Below the pieces are notes generated by a model, which searched no databases, was not told the origin of the DNA, and worked only from the letters and a program-made list of their open reading frames with translations. A DNA stretch of 64,000 nt from M3007 sp044347755 (lineage in GTDB: Bacteria > Bacteroidota > Bacteroidia > Chitinophagales > Saprospiraceae): positions 27,825 through 91,824 of the forward strand of contig JBIKUE010000005.1 in assembly GCA_044347755.1 (NCBI GenBank). Direction: 5' to 3'. Below are positions 1 to 9,563 of this stretch, in pieces. The translations under genes and the position numbers were made by a program. Position 1 is the first letter of the stretch. Every line of letters starts with the position of its first letter.

Positions 1-2904
1 TGGGACGATGATGCACGTTCTGGCATAGGTCAATACAATAGTAGTGAGCTAAATGATGCTGTTGACCACGCAGAACTGGTAACAGATACAAGAGGTCAGG
101 CCAGCTGGACGGTGAAACCATCCGGTTGGGGACGTTACCTGGTTCGGGTTGCTGACACGGAAGAAGGACATACCGCCGGCGATTTCTTCTGGTCTGGACA
201 GCCAGAAGAGTTAAACGACATTCAAAGCCGCAATGCGGCCGCCATGTTGCCCTTTACCGTAGAAAAAGAGAAATATAATGTAGAGGAAGAGGTAGTGCTC
301 AAGGTGCCTGCCAGCGAAAACGGTCGCATTCTGCTTACCCTGGAAACCGGCACCCGCGTTGCCAAACACCTGTGGTTTGACGCTGTGGCTGGCGACAACT
401 TTCTCCGATTCAAAGCGGAAAAGAACATGGCGCCTACCGTGTATGCACACGTGAGCCTGATGCAGCCGCATGCCCAAACGAAAAATGACCTGCCCATCCG
501 AATGTATGGCGTAGTCCCGGTCAATATTGAAAATGTGGCTACCCGATTGGAAGCGCAAATTGACATGCCAGACCAATTGCGCCCGGATGAGTTTTTCAAT
601 ATTTCGCTGAAAGAAAAAGGAGGAAAAGCCTGTGTGTACACACTTGATGTCGTGGATGAAGGGCTTCTCGACCTTACCAGATTCAAAACTCCGAATCCCT
701 GGGATGCCTTCTACGCACGGGAAGCACACGGGGTAAAAACCTGGGATATCTACGATTATGTACTGGGTGCGTATGGCGCCGAGTTGTCGAGAATTCTGGC
801 AATTGGTGGTGATGGCATCAATCAAAAGGCCAAAAACGCCAATCAGGTGAATCGATTTAAACCTTGTGTGATCCACCTGGGTCCGTTCAAACTGGAAAAA
901 GGTCAAACGGCCAAACACCGATTAAAAATTGAGAACTACGTGGGTTCGGTGCGTGTCATGGCAGTTATGTCGGCTCCAGGTGCTGCCGGGGAAGGCGCTT
1001 ATGGCAATGCGGAGAAGACATGTCCAGTACGCAAACCTCTGATGATAATGCCCACCTTGCCGCGTGTATTAGGCCCGGGTGAAACTTTGCGACTTCCGGT
1101 GGAAGTATTTGCCATGGAAAAATCCATCAATAGCGCCACTGTGGATGTGGATGAAACCTCAGGCCTGGTGAGTGTAGCTTCCAATTCCACCAATCTTGCT
1201 TTTAGCGAGCCCGGCCAAAAAATGGCTTACTTTGATTTGAAAGTAGGCAACAAGACGGGGGTGGCTAAATTCAAGATTTCCGCCACCGGTGGTGGGGAAT
1301 TTGCCAATGCCAATATAGAGATCGAGGTACGTAATCCTAACCCGCTCATTACCAGAGTGCTGGACGGAAGCGTAGAACCCGGTCAAACCTGGACTCAGTC
1401 TTCCAAAGTAACTGACTTCAGTGATCTGGACGCAGCTGTACTAGAGATCAGCAGTATTCCCCCTATTAACCTCTCCAAACAACTGGAATACCTCATCAAA
1501 TATCCTCACGGATGTATTGAGCAAACCACCTCGGCAGCATTTCCACAATTGTATGTAGATCTGATCGCGCCACTAAACTCCAAGCAACAGCAGGATATTC
1601 AAAAGAACATCACGGCCGCCATTGCCAAATTGCAAAATTTCCAGATGGCTTCCGGCGGGTTCTCTTATTGGGCCGGCGGAAATGAGGTTGCTGACTGGGC
1701 TGGCACCTACGCCGGGCATTTCCTGATGGAAGCCAGATCAAGAGGATTCTCGGTTCCTCAGCAGATGTTGGACCGCTGGATTGAATATCAGCAAAAAGTT
1801 TCCAGAAGTTGGGAACCAGGCAAAGACAACGACCCACATGGCTGGTGGCATCACGATAATGAATTGTCGCAGGCCTATCGTTTGTATGCACTGGCATTGG
1901 CAGGAAAACCAGACCTGGCCGGGATGAACCGTATGCGCGAGCAAAAAATGAAGTACGACAACTCAGCTTCTATGCTTGCTGCAGCATACGCCACCGCCGG
2001 CAAAAATGAAGCAGCCCGGGATCTGTTGAACGATACCAACACCAAAAAATTCGGGTATACCTGGTGGGGCTACACCTATGGCTCTGACCTGCGCGATCTG
2101 GCGTTGAAACTGGAAACCCTTACTGCCATTGGCGACAATAAGCGCGGCATGGATGTAGCTATGCAGGTGGCATCTCAAGTTGGCGATGCAGCCCGCTGGT
2201 ACTCTACTCAAGAAGTAGCTACTTGCCTGAGAGCCCTTTGCAAATATGCTAAAAAGACCACTTTTGGAGAAAAAGCGGATTTTGTCATCAAGGCTGGCGG
2301 AAGGGAAATTCCGGTAAATAGCACCACTCCATACTATCTCTATCCGCTGGGTGATGAAGTTACTGGAGGTGTATCAGTGAAAAACCTGAGCAAACAGAAG
2401 CTTTACAGTCGCATTGTAATGCGCGGCCGGCCGGCTTCTGCTGATGTGCCGTCTGAAAGCAGCAATATTTCTCTGGGCGTTCGGTATACTGATCTTAAAG
2501 GATCTGCGATAGATCCGGGTAAACTCAAACAAGGCACCGATTTTTTGGCAGAGGTTACCGTAACCCGGACTGGAACGATGCGCTTTGACTTTAATGAATT
2601 GGCACTTTCACAGATCTTCCCTTCCGGATGGGAAATTCTGAATACCCGTATGAATCTGGTAGGTGGTGCAACCTCAGACCCAATGGATTATCAGGATGTA
2701 CGCGACGACAGGGTATTTACCTACTTCGATCTACCTTTTAACTGGAACAATGATAAGAACGCCAAACAATCGCGTACTTATCGCATACAGTTGAACGCCG
2801 CTTATGCCGGGAAATACTATTTGCCTGCTGTAGCCTGCGAAGCCATGTACGACAATCGGATCAGAGCGGTGCAGCCGGGTAAGTGGGTAGAAGTGGTGAA
2901 TTGA
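1..2904 (+). CDS. alpha-2-macroglobulin family protein, C-terminal part (5' end outside window)
   Basis: The frame is open from base 1 to the TGA at 2902-2904, so the gene is cut by the window edge; a GTG at 112 is an internal codon, not a start. The visible 967 residues hold late macroglobulin (MG) domains, a bait-like region, and the alpha-helical thioester domain. The sequence CIEQ at 1513-1524, preceded by YPHG, is the CxEQ thioester motif. A VDEGLLDLT stretch and a PNPWDAFY stretch near 650-710 are typical of large bacterial members. Family role: periplasmic, usually lipid-anchored, trapping of foreign proteases through a reactive thioester. A second, full-length paralogue lies at 17689-23838. 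No pbpC gene, the frequent partner of bacterial alpha-2-macroglobulins, is visible next to it. Confidence 0.9.
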   Translation, partial: WDDDARSGIGQYNSSELNDAVDHAELVTDTRGQASWTVKPSGWGRYLVRVADTEEGHTAGDFFWSGQPEELNDIQSRNAAAMLPFTVEKEKYNVEEEVVLKVPASENGRILLTLETGTRVAKHLWFDAVAGDNFLRFKAEKNMAPTVYAHVSLMQPHAQTKNDLPIRMYGVVPVNIENVATRLEAQIDMPDQLRPDEFFNISLKEKGGKACVYTLDVVDEGLLDLTRFKTPNPWDAFYAREAHGVKTWDIYDYVLGAYGAELSRILAIGGDGINQKAKNANQVNRFKPCVIHLGPFKLEKGQTAKHRLKIENYVGSVRVMAVMSAPGAAGEGAYGNAEKTCPVRKPLMIMPTLPRVLGPGETLRLPVEVFAMEKSINSATVDVDETSGLVSVASNSTNLAFSEPGQKMAYFDLKVGNKTGVAKFKISATGGGEFANANIEIEVRNPNPLITRVLDGSVEPGQTWTQSSKVTDFSDLDAAVLEISSIPPINLSKQLEYLIKYPHGCIEQTTSAAFPQLYVDLIAPLNSKQQQDIQKNITAAIAKLQNFQMASGGFSYWAGGNEVADWAGTYAGHFLMEARSRGFSVPQQMLDRWIEYQQKVSRSWEPGKDNDPHGWWHHDNELSQAYRLYALALAGKPDLAGMNRMREQKMKYDNSASMLAAAYATAGKNEAARDLLNDTNTKKFGYTWWGYTYGSDLRDLALKLETLTAIGDNKRGMDVAMQVASQVGDAARWYSTQEVATCLRALCKYAKKTTFGEKADFVIKAGGREIPVNSTTPYYLYPLGDEVTGGVSVKNLSKQKLYSRIVMRGRPASADVPSESSNISLGVRYTDLKGSAIDPGKLKQGTDFLAEVTVTRTGTMRFDFNELALSQIFPSGWEILNTRMNLVGGATSDPMDYQDVRDDRVFTYFDLPFNWNNDKNAKQSRTYRIQLNAAYAGKYYLPAVACEAMYDNRIRAVQPGKWVEVVN

Positions 2905-2919
2905 TGGGTTAGTAGTGTC

Positions 2920-3050
2920 GGGGTCTCAGAAGTAATTTTTACCGCAGAGGTGGGGAGGCGCAGAGAGGATTTTTTTTTAACCGAGACAGGAACTCTCCCT
3001 CTGCGCCTCTCCGCCTCTGCGGTAAAAAAAATACGACTTTTGAGACAGCT
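2920..3050. repeat. Inverted repeat, family A copy 1 (TTTACCGC core)
   Basis: Lies between the convergent alpha-2-macroglobulin and waaA genes. The left arm runs GGTCTCAGAAGTAATTTTT then ACCGCAGAG; the right arm is CTCTGCGGT, a run of A, then a CTTTTGAGACAG end. The arms are built of imperfect 8-nt units of the type RCGCNGAG. A second imperfect arm pair lies around the T-run near 2970. It could fold as a bidirectional terminator; that role is inferred. Confidence 0.8.
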
Positions 3051-3053
3051 CTA

Positions 3054-4289
3054 TTAACTTACTCCCCGTAGAAATATCATTACTTTTTCCGTGGCGCCGC
3101 TGTTTTCTTCCAAATAACTCAATACAGCACGGGAAGCTGTCCTGTAGAAATTTTCGTCCTCAAGCATTTTCAAAACAGCCAATAGATCATTGCTGTTTTG
3201 CACCACAAATCCACCTCCACGAGCTACAAATTGCCGGGCTTCTTCAAATTTCTGGTATTTAGGGCCGAAAATGACTGGCAAACCAAAGGCCGCCGGCTCC
3301 AGGGTATTATGAATTCCTTTCCCAAAACCACCTCCAATGTAGGCACTGTGTCCGTACCGGTAAAGCGTATTGAGCAACCCGATATTATCAATGACCATCC
3401 ATTTGGCATCCGTTTTGGGCCCCTGTGAATATTTGGTTACCCCATCAGCAGCAACCTGGCGGCAAATTCGGTCAACATTATTTGCAGAAGGCTCATGAGG
3501 AGCAATAAGCACCTTATCAAGGCGGGATGACTGCACTGCCGGGTATAAAATTTCCTCGTCTTTAATCCAGGAACTACCAACCACTAAAACCTGGTTTGAC
3601 CCTGCCACAAAGGGTCCAACCACCGGATTTTCAGGCACCTGTCTGGCAATGTCCATGACCCGGTCAACACGGGTATCTCCTGCCACTGTAACCTGATTGA
3701 TGCCAACAGCCTGAAGCAATTGTTCTGATTGGCTATCCTGTACATAGAGGTGGTCAAAAGCCTCCAGCATCTTTCGCCAAAATGGGCCGTACCATTTAAA
3801 AAATGGTTGTCCCGGACGAAAAACAGCTGAAATCAGAATGGTCGGTGTTCCATTCTTTTTCAATGCATTCAAAAAATTAGCCCAGAATTCATATTTGATA
3901 AAGACCGCTACATTGGGCTGAAGAATTTCCAGAAAATCATGAGCATTTGAGATGGTATCTGCCGGCAAATAACAGATCAGATCGGCGTGGGGATAGTTTT
4001 TTCGAATTTCGTAGCCGGAGGGAGAAAAGAAGGTCAATACTATTTTCCACTCAGGGTATTCTGACCGGAATGCTTCAATGACCGGCCTGCCCTGTTCAAA
4101 CTCGCCCAAGGATGCCGCATGGAACCAGCATACTTTTGGTGTTCCCTCCCAGGCTGTAACAGCTGTTTGAAGCCGGTTTCGCCAGTTTTTCCGTCCTTCC
4201 ACCCATAACCGGGCCTTGGGATGAAACAAGGCTGCTATGTTAATTATAGCAAGATAGCCATAAATGAGCAGGTGATAGACTAAAAGCAT
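3054..4289 (-). CDS. waaA: 3-deoxy-D-manno-octulosonic acid (Kdo) transferase
   Basis: 411 residues, the usual length for WaaA/KdtA. Transfers Kdo from CMP-Kdo to lipid A precursor at the inner face of the cytoplasmic membrane, an essential step of LPS core synthesis. An N-terminal hydrophobic segment (about residues 3-22) acts as membrane anchor. The HAASLGEFEQG motif contains Glu63, which aligns with the catalytic glutamate of the family. The C-terminal Rossmann half has the GGGFGKGIHNTLEPAA motif, characteristic of GT-B Kdo transferases. Start is the ATG at 4289; the gene follows the outer-membrane-like gene on the same strand after about 85 nt, so they may be cotranscribed. Confidence 0.95.
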   Translation of the reverse strand: MLLVYHLLIYGYLAIINIAALFHPKARLWVEGRKNWRNRLQTAVTAWEGTPKVCWFHAASLGEFEQGRPVIEAFRSEYPEWKIVLTFFSPSGYEIRKNYPHADLICYLPADTISNAHDFLEILQPNVAVFIKYEFWANFLNALKKNGTPTILISAVFRPGQPFFKWYGPFWRKMLEAFDHLYVQDSQSEQLLQAVGINQVTVAGDTRVDRVMDIARQVPENPVVGPFVAGSNQVLVVGSSWIKDEEILYPAVQSSRLDKVLIAPHEPSANNVDRICRQVAADGVTKYSQGPKTDAKWMVIDNIGLLNTLYRYGHSAYIGGGFGKGIHNTLEPAAFGLPVIFGPKYQKFEEARQFVARGGGFVVQNSNDLLAVLKMLEDENFYRTASRAVLSYLEENSGATEKVMIFLRGVS

Positions 4290-4343
4290 AGCACAGCATA
4301 GTATTTTACTCGTGCGAAGTACGAAAACAAAAAGCTAATAACT

Positions 4344-4372
4344 CAATAAACCCTCATAAACCCCATAAACCT
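4344..4372 (+). repeat. Short AAACCC-type tandem repeat
   Basis: Three imperfect units of the type TAAACCCTCA lie directly after the stop codon of the minus-strand gene at 4374-5135. The same AAACCC-rich unit occurs at 24066-24101 upstream of a methyltransferase and at 46118-46143 between convergent genes. Function unknown. Confidence 0.5.
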
Positions 4373-4373
4373 A

Positions 4374-5135
4374 TCAATAATATATCTCCTCCGCAAACCC
4401 AGTATAAAATGGCAATGTAAACGCCATTCTGACACCGAATCGAAGATCAATCCGAGGTTCATCCAGTTTGCGCATTTCGGTAAAATCCCAGTCGCGACGC
4501 GTGTTAGTGAAACCTTGATTAAACTCCAGGCCGATCAGCCAACTGACCTCTCTTCCATAACCAACACGTTGCCATCCCACAAATTGCTGGAATGCCGGCC
4601 CGCCTGTTAAGCGGTCGTAGCCTTTCCGATAATCACCGGTTAACTGGGCAGCCGTTCTGGCATCATCCAGAATACGAATACGGTGTTGGGTCCATCCACC
4701 GCCAAAGGTGAGTCGGAGGCCTTCACGGGATTCTTTGAAAGTGATCAATTTGCCAAAGGTAGCGCCCAGATACATACCTCTTTGTTGTAAACGAACGGTT
4801 GCAATGGTTCGGTCATTGCCAATGATATCGCCGGATGGCGTCCGAATAATAGCCAGGGGATCTTCATTGATTTTACTTCCAAAGAAGAAAGCCCCTTCCA
4901 GGCCAACAATCCAGTTGCTTTTGGTAATAAAATCCGTTCCGGCGCCAATAGCTCCATTGATTTGGAAGCGTTTGGACAAATCTCCTGCAGGCAAATGGCC
5001 TCCCAAGGCAAAATGCGCCAATATCCCCTTATTTTTGCCATCCTTTTTGGGGGCTTTCTCCGCTTGGCTTGTTTGTGCCACAACACTAAATCCAGCCAAC
5101 AGGGCAATCCAAAATATGAGTATTTTTTTCATCAT
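4374..5135 (-). CDS. Putative outer-membrane beta-barrel protein
   Basis: 253 residues from the ATG at 5135; an adjacent ATG at 5132 is equally possible. A longer frame to 5186 exists but would put 17 residues before a clear signal peptide (KKILIFWIALLAGFSVVAQ), so the inner start is preferred. After a short Lys-rich linker the mature part has alternating hydrophobic/aromatic strands and Gly-rich turns (for example LAHFALGGHLPAGDL and GLEGAFFFGSK), as in small Bacteroidota outer-membrane barrels. No named family is recognised. It ends with YTGFAEEIYY rather than a classical terminal Phe. It is transcribed away from the FAD oxidase gene with only 18 nt between start codons, so the two promoters must overlap coding sequence. 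Confidence 0.6.
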   Translation of the reverse strand: MMKKILIFWIALLAGFSVVAQTSQAEKAPKKDGKNKGILAHFALGGHLPAGDLSKRFQINGAIGAGTDFITKSNWIVGLEGAFFFGSKINEDPLAIIRTPSGDIIGNDRTIATVRLQQRGMYLGATFGKLITFKESREGLRLTFGGGWTQHRIRILDDARTAAQLTGDYRKGYDRLTGGPAFQQFVGWQRVGYGREVSWLIGLEFNQGFTNTRRDWDFTEMRKLDEPRIDLRFGVRMAFTLPFYTGFAEEIYY

Positions 5136-5153
5136 GTTATTAGCAAAAGAGGC

Positions 5154-6614
5154 ATGAACCACCTTGAAACGTTTTCGGAGGGACAATCGCTGTCCCTTTC
5201 CGGCAAAAATACAACGCTTCCAACGATCGCTCCTTCCATCTGGGCAGAATTGCGTGAGATAGTGAGTGAATCATTCCTTCTGACAGATGAAACTGCACTC
5301 CGGCAACACGGACATGATGAAACAGAAGACCTGGTATTTCTACCTCAGGGTGTCCTGGAACCTGCGGATACGGATCAAATCAGTCGCATCATGCGTCTGT
5401 GTACCCGCGAACGCATACCTGTAACTGTTCGCGGAGGCGGGTCCGGGCTGGCCGGCGGCGCGCTGCCCAATCATGGCGGACTGGTGATTTCAATGCGGCG
5501 ATTTGATCAAATTTTGCGCCTTGATGAGCGCAATTTTCAGGTTACGGTTGAACCAGGTGTTATTACGGAAAATCTTCAGAATACGCTGAAAGACAAAGGG
5601 TTGTTCTACCCGCCAGATCCCAGCAGCCGTGGCTGGAGTTTCATTGGTGGCAATATCAGTACCAATGCCGGCGGACCCAAAGCCGTAAAATACGGAGTGG
5701 TCAAAGACCACGTGCTGAACCTGGAAGTGGTATTAGCCGATGGTGAAATCATCTGGACTGGCGCCAACACCCTGAAAAACTCCACCGGGTACAACCTTAC
5801 CCAGCTCATGGTAGGCAGTGAAGGCACTTTGGGAATCGTTACCAAGATCGTACTTAAGCTCCAGCCCTACCCTACCCAAAATCTGTTGATGCTGGTGCCT
5901 TTTCGTTCAGCAGAAAGTGCCTGCGCTGCTGTGGCAGCTATTTTCCAGGCCGGTGTTACCCCAAGTGGATTGGAGTTTATGGAACGTAATGCGATCGACT
6001 GGGCCGTTCGGTACGTGGGCGAAACGCCGGTGCCCATTCAGGAGGAAGACGCTGCACACCTGCTGATAGAAGTAGACGGTTTTCACATGGAAAGCCTGGT
6101 AGCAGATTGTGAAACCATTTCGCGGGTTTTGGAACAGTTTGATTGTGGCGAAATCTTTTTTGCCGACGATGATGCTACCAAAACAGCCCTTTGGAAACTG
6201 CGCCGTAATGTGGCCCATGCGGTGAAGAAAAATTCCATCTACAAAGAAGAGGATACGGTGGTGCCGAGGGCAGAACTTCCTGCTTTGCTCAAAATGGTGA
6301 AGGACGTTGGCGCGCGTTACGGCTTTGAATCTGTGTGTTATGGTCATGCCGGCGATGGCAATTTGCACGTCAATATTCTGCGTGGCGACCTTTCTGAAAC
6401 ATCCTGGAATGGAGAAGTACCCAAGGGTATTCGTGAGATCTTCCAGTTTGTGAAAAGTGTGGGAGGCACCATTTCCGGAGAGCACGGGATCGGCCTGGTA
6501 CAAAGGCCTTATGTGGATATTGTGTTCTCAGAAACAGAACGCAGGCTTATGCGTGAGATCAAAAAGGTGTTTGATCCGCTGGGAATATTGAATCCCGGGA
6601 AGGGATTGGGGTAG
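5154..6614 (+). CDS. FAD-linked oxidase, GlcD/D-lactate dehydrogenase type
   Basis: 486 residues from the ATG at 5154; an upstream extension to 4962 would overlap the divergent gene and is rejected. The N-terminal PCMH-type FAD domain contains VRGGGSGLAGGALP and PDPSSRGWSFIGGNISTNAGG, both FAD-contact motifs. The C-terminal cap domain has CYGHAGDGNLHVN, and the end has SGEHGIG and FDPLGILNPGKG, diagnostic of the glycolate oxidase GlcD / cytochrome-type D-lactate dehydrogenase family. Likely oxidises a 2-hydroxyacid such as glycolate, D-lactate or D-2-hydroxyglutarate; the exact substrate cannot be read from the sequence. No GlcE or GlcF partner lies nearby. Ends in TAG inside a region with no homologous-looking readthrough, so TAG is a true stop here. 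Confidence 0.88.
   Translation: MNHLETFSEGQSLSLSGKNTTLPTIAPSIWAELREIVSESFLLTDETALRQHGHDETEDLVFLPQGVLEPADTDQISRIMRLCTRERIPVTVRGGGSGLAGGALPNHGGLVISMRRFDQILRLDERNFQVTVEPGVITENLQNTLKDKGLFYPPDPSSRGWSFIGGNISTNAGGPKAVKYGVVKDHVLNLEVVLADGEIIWTGANTLKNSTGYNLTQLMVGSEGTLGIVTKIVLKLQPYPTQNLLMLVPFRSAESACAAVAAIFQAGVTPSGLEFMERNAIDWAVRYVGETPVPIQEEDAAHLLIEVDGFHMESLVADCETISRVLEQFDCGEIFFADDDATKTALWKLRRNVAHAVKKNSIYKEEDTVVPRAELPALLKMVKDVGARYGFESVCYGHAGDGNLHVNILRGDLSETSWNGEVPKGIREIFQFVKSVGGTISGEHGIGLVQRPYVDIVFSETERRLMREIKKVFDPLGILNPGKGLG
5180..5196. promoter_or_regulatory. Perfect 6-bp-arm hairpin/possible operator near divergent starts
   Basis: GGGACA, 5-nt ATCGC loop, TGTCCC. It lies just inside the 5' coding region of the plus-strand FAD oxidase and about 45 nt upstream of the minus-strand start at 5135. 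A dyad here could be an operator for the divergent pair. This is inferred from position only. Confidence 0.3.
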
Positions 6615-6633
6615 GTGTTTTGCGAGGCGCAGG

Positions 6634-6735
6634 GATTTTTTTACCGCAGAGACGCTGAGGCGCGGAGTTTTTTAGTGACGGGGGGATTGGCAGTCACCCC
6701 GTCACTAAAAAACTCCGCGCCTCAGCGGTAAAAAC
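6634..6735. repeat. Inverted repeat, family A copy 2, with nested dyad
   Basis: Fills the gap between the convergent FAD oxidase and T9SS cargo genes. Arms: ACCGC, CTGAGGCGCGGAG, TTTTTTAGTGACGGGG on the left; CCCCGTCACTAAAAAA, CTCCGCGCCTCAG, CGGT on the right; 11-nt loop. The A/T-rich stretches beside GC-rich stems would suit a bidirectional terminator. The right arm ends at the stop codon of the minus-strand gene. Base 6660 (G) pairs with 6720 (C); in copy 3 the matching pair is T:A. Confidence 0.85.
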
Positions 6736-9420
6736 CTACTCCGCCACAATTTTCCCCGTTTTCACCGTATCTCCTGCACGTACAAGCCAAAGGTACATGC
6801 CCGGATGTACAAAAGCTTCTGCCGGAATGTCAAGAGAGTGGATACCCGGCGGTAGCTCTGATTCATTCATCCAGACCTGACGCCCCTGCATCGAGTACAC
6901 GCTATAGCTTACCCAGGCGTTTGAATGTATTTCCATTGGAATAACGGCTCCTGCATGGGTTGGGTTGGGGTATGCAATACCAATGAGCGCCGATTGGTTA
7001 GCCAGTCTACGTTCATCGGAAGAAGAACCTGAAAAATTAGCAACCGCTGAATTATTTACATCACCCACTTTAATGGCAACAAATTCAAGGGTAACCGGAA
7101 ACTGAAGATTTTGAATACTTGAGGACTCCGGGAATGGCGTGATAAATGGATTTGCCGGATCGGGGAACACAAAATCCTTCGGTACAAAGCGCCAGGAGGT
7201 GTTGTTGGGAAATTCCGTGTTAATACCGAGAATCAGCTTTTCCAACTCCAGAATATCCATTGAGTCGATAATTCCGTTTTTGTCAGCATCAGCGGCTATG
7301 ATTTTATAGGGCGAATTCAAAGGCTCTGTTCCGTCAATATGCTTGGCTATTAAGATTTTATCATAGGTAGTGACCCCATTGAGCGGGTTATCGTCCTTTA
7401 TGACTGAACCCGTAAGGTTGCTGCCTAAAGCCACATCAAAATGCCCGCAACCACTGTTTAGTCCCCCTACTTCATTGGCATAAAACGGGCCACTTGGGTT
7501 ATTACCAACGACCATATACTCAACTTCCTCCACCCCTTCGACATATTCCGTTTCAGCGCATATCACCACATTCCAGTCCTGATTCACGCCGTTGCAATTT
7601 CCCAGGTTATCCGTTACTACAACATAGGTTTCACAAAGAGCGGTATTGCCGGCCAGATCACGGGCCCAAAGCTCTACTCCCTGGGTACCCAACTCAAGAC
7701 AGGTATAGAGTACACTTTGAATGGGTAATCCTATTGCGTCTTCCGGGAATCCAATTCCTGTTCCTGCTTTTCGGATTCCTATTTCAATAGCTGAAACCGG
7801 CGTTGCATTGTCAGAAACAGCCTGCAAGAAGTCCGTTGACCAAAGGTTGACCATTCCGGTTGGCATAATATTGACACTTAACCCATTGATACAGGTAATG
7901 ACTGGCGGAGCAAAATCGCCCAATTGGGCAGGGTCCGGAGTAGGCAAATTTTTATCTGCCGAAGGGATATCGGGTGTTTTAAACTGGGGTTCGAAGGTGA
8001 GCAGCAGGTCTCGTTTTTCTGCATTAAAACCCACATATCCTTCGGCGGGCAGCACATTGCTGTCCAGTTGGAACTCGCCGGATAATTGTATCGTTTGCAG
8101 GGCTAATACCTTTATGATAGCAATGGGTTCATTTAGCCCAAAGTTGACCGGATTAATGGGTGAAATCCAGCTGGTAGTCATTTTGCCTGGGGAAAGACTC
8201 CAGTTTGATGCGGTTGAATATTGTGTTGGAACGATACCAACAACAGATAAATGCTCCGGGTCAAAAGACAAGGCAAACTGATAACCTGCCCAAGGACCTT
8301 CCTCATTCATATAAATCGGCATATCATAGACTGCTCCAGACTGAAGTAGGGTATCTGTTATGACCATATTGGCATCCGGAGCATCAATAAGCCCCAAAGA
8401 ATCAAGTGAAGCAGTGCAATCAATATCTCCGATTTTTATGCCGTAAAAAAGCACGGAGTCGGGCAAATCTCCGCTACCTGAAAATGAAATAGTCTCAGGA
8501 AATGAAGTCATAAACGGGTTGAACGGATTCGGGAACTGAAAACTGGCATCCACAAACCGCCAGGAAGTATTGTTAGGTAATTCCGTGTATATACCCTTGA
8601 TCAGCTTCTGTAATTCAATAATATCAAAGGTGGTGATGGAACCGCTTTTGTTGGCATCTGCCGCAATCAGCAAATAAGGGTTGGAAATAGGTTCGAGACC
8701 CAATATATGCTTGGCAATCAACAACATATCCGCGGTATTCACGCCATTAAGCGGGGAATCATCCTTCCCCAATAATATAGTAGCTGATGATCCAATGGGT
8801 ACGTATAATATGCCACATCCGGTACTATCTGTTACTTCCTGCATGGGGATTGGCAATGGAGGTTGCCAAGGGTTAATTCCATCGTTAGCATAATAAACCC
8901 CAGGCATTGGCTCATCATTACATGGGTATTTCACGCAGACTATCACCGAATCATAACTTTGATCACAATAAGAAAATGGATCTTGTACCTGTAACCCAGC
9001 CGTGCAATAATCTGAGTTCCCAGCTTCATCAATGGCCCAAACTTCTACCTGCTGCAAGGCCAATTCCGAGCAACTGAAAGTAACGCTGGTTATGGAATTG
9101 CCAATAGCATCCACAGGATAACCGGTTCCGGTTCCTGCTTTCCGAATGCCTATTTTTAGCGCGTTCACCGGTGTAACATTATCACTTAGGGAAGAAATAA
9201 AATCAGCTGCCCAAACTGTGATGGCTCCTGAAGTATGGATATTGATGTTTTGAACACCCAAACAAACAACCACAGGCGGTTCTGTATCTAAAGGTGGCCC
9301 CTGTAATTGTGAAGGATTTACAAGTGATTGATTTCGCCCTGAGCTGGAAACCGGCTCCGGACGCTGAGCACTTGCCTGTATGGCAAATAACATGCTTAAA
9401 AATATAAAAAACGCTTTCAT
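6736..9420 (-). CDS. T9SS-sorted secreted protein with HYR-like, dockerin-like and cohesin-like modules
   Basis: 894 residues from the ATG at 9420, chosen because MKAFFIFLSMLFAIQASAQ is a clean signal peptide. Order of modules: HYR-like domain (about 45-150, ending VEVWAIDEAGNSDYC), a dockerin-like pair (about 219-278, with NGVNTADMLLIAKHILG and ADANKSGSITTFDI, calcium-loop-like), a cohesin-like beta domain (about 358-470, GPWAGYQFALSFDP), a second HYR-like domain (about 505-610), a second dockerin-like pair (about 680-735), and a C-terminal sorting domain (about 820-894) starting YPNPT. It should cross the outer membrane by T9SS and be anchored or released. Function is unknown; cohesin/dockerin similarity suggests protein-protein assembly. 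It is the first of three tandem paralogues; its last residues match those of the next gene closely. Confidence 0.8.
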   Translation of the reverse strand: MKAFFIFLSMLFAIQASAQRPEPVSSSGRNQSLVNPSQLQGPPLDTEPPVVVCLGVQNINIHTSGAITVWAADFISSLSDNVTPVNALKIGIRKAGTGTGYPVDAIGNSITSVTFSCSELALQQVEVWAIDEAGNSDYCTAGLQVQDPFSYCDQSYDSVIVCVKYPCNDEPMPGVYYANDGINPWQPPLPIPMQEVTDSTGCGILYVPIGSSATILLGKDDSPLNGVNTADMLLIAKHILGLEPISNPYLLIAADANKSGSITTFDIIELQKLIKGIYTELPNNTSWRFVDASFQFPNPFNPFMTSFPETISFSGSGDLPDSVLFYGIKIGDIDCTASLDSLGLIDAPDANMVITDTLLQSGAVYDMPIYMNEEGPWAGYQFALSFDPEHLSVVGIVPTQYSTASNWSLSPGKMTTSWISPINPVNFGLNEPIAIIKVLALQTIQLSGEFQLDSNVLPAEGYVGFNAEKRDLLLTFEPQFKTPDIPSADKNLPTPDPAQLGDFAPPVITCINGLSVNIMPTGMVNLWSTDFLQAVSDNATPVSAIEIGIRKAGTGIGFPEDAIGLPIQSVLYTCLELGTQGVELWARDLAGNTALCETYVVVTDNLGNCNGVNQDWNVVICAETEYVEGVEEVEYMVVGNNPSGPFYANEVGGLNSGCGHFDVALGSNLTGSVIKDDNPLNGVTTYDKILIAKHIDGTEPLNSPYKIIAADADKNGIIDSMDILELEKLILGINTEFPNNTSWRFVPKDFVFPDPANPFITPFPESSSIQNLQFPVTLEFVAIKVGDVNNSAVANFSGSSSDERRLANQSALIGIAYPNPTHAGAVIPMEIHSNAWVSYSVYSMQGRQVWMNESELPPGIHSLDIPAEAFVHPGMYLWLVRAGDTVKTGKIVAE

Positions 9421-9463
9421 AGGAGTAAGGTTAAAGAATTGAATGAAGGTGGACAACGTCCTG

Positions 9464-9562
9464 AATTTTTACCGCGGAGGCGCTGAGTCGCGGAGTTTTT
9501 TAGTGACGGGGTGACTGGCAGTCACCCCGTCACTAAAAAACTCCGCGACTCAGCAGTGAAAA
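9464..9562. repeat. Inverted repeat, family A copy 3, with nested dyad
   Basis: Nearly the same as copy 2, and like it abuts the stop codon of a T9SS cargo gene. Arms include CTGAGTCGCGGAG and CTCCGCGACTCAG around TTTTTTAGTGACGGGG / CCCCGTCACTAAAAAA. The inner dyad extends to GTGACGGGGTGACT / AGTCACCCCGTCAC with a 3-nt loop. Compared with copy 2, base 9488 is T (G there) and its partner 9548 is A (C there), a compensatory change. Confidence 0.85.
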
Positions 9563-9563
9563 C

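Noticed and set aside
211..918. 235-residue minus-strand frame
   Set aside because: Lies fully opposite the thioester-protein gene, no recognisable domain, odd composition.
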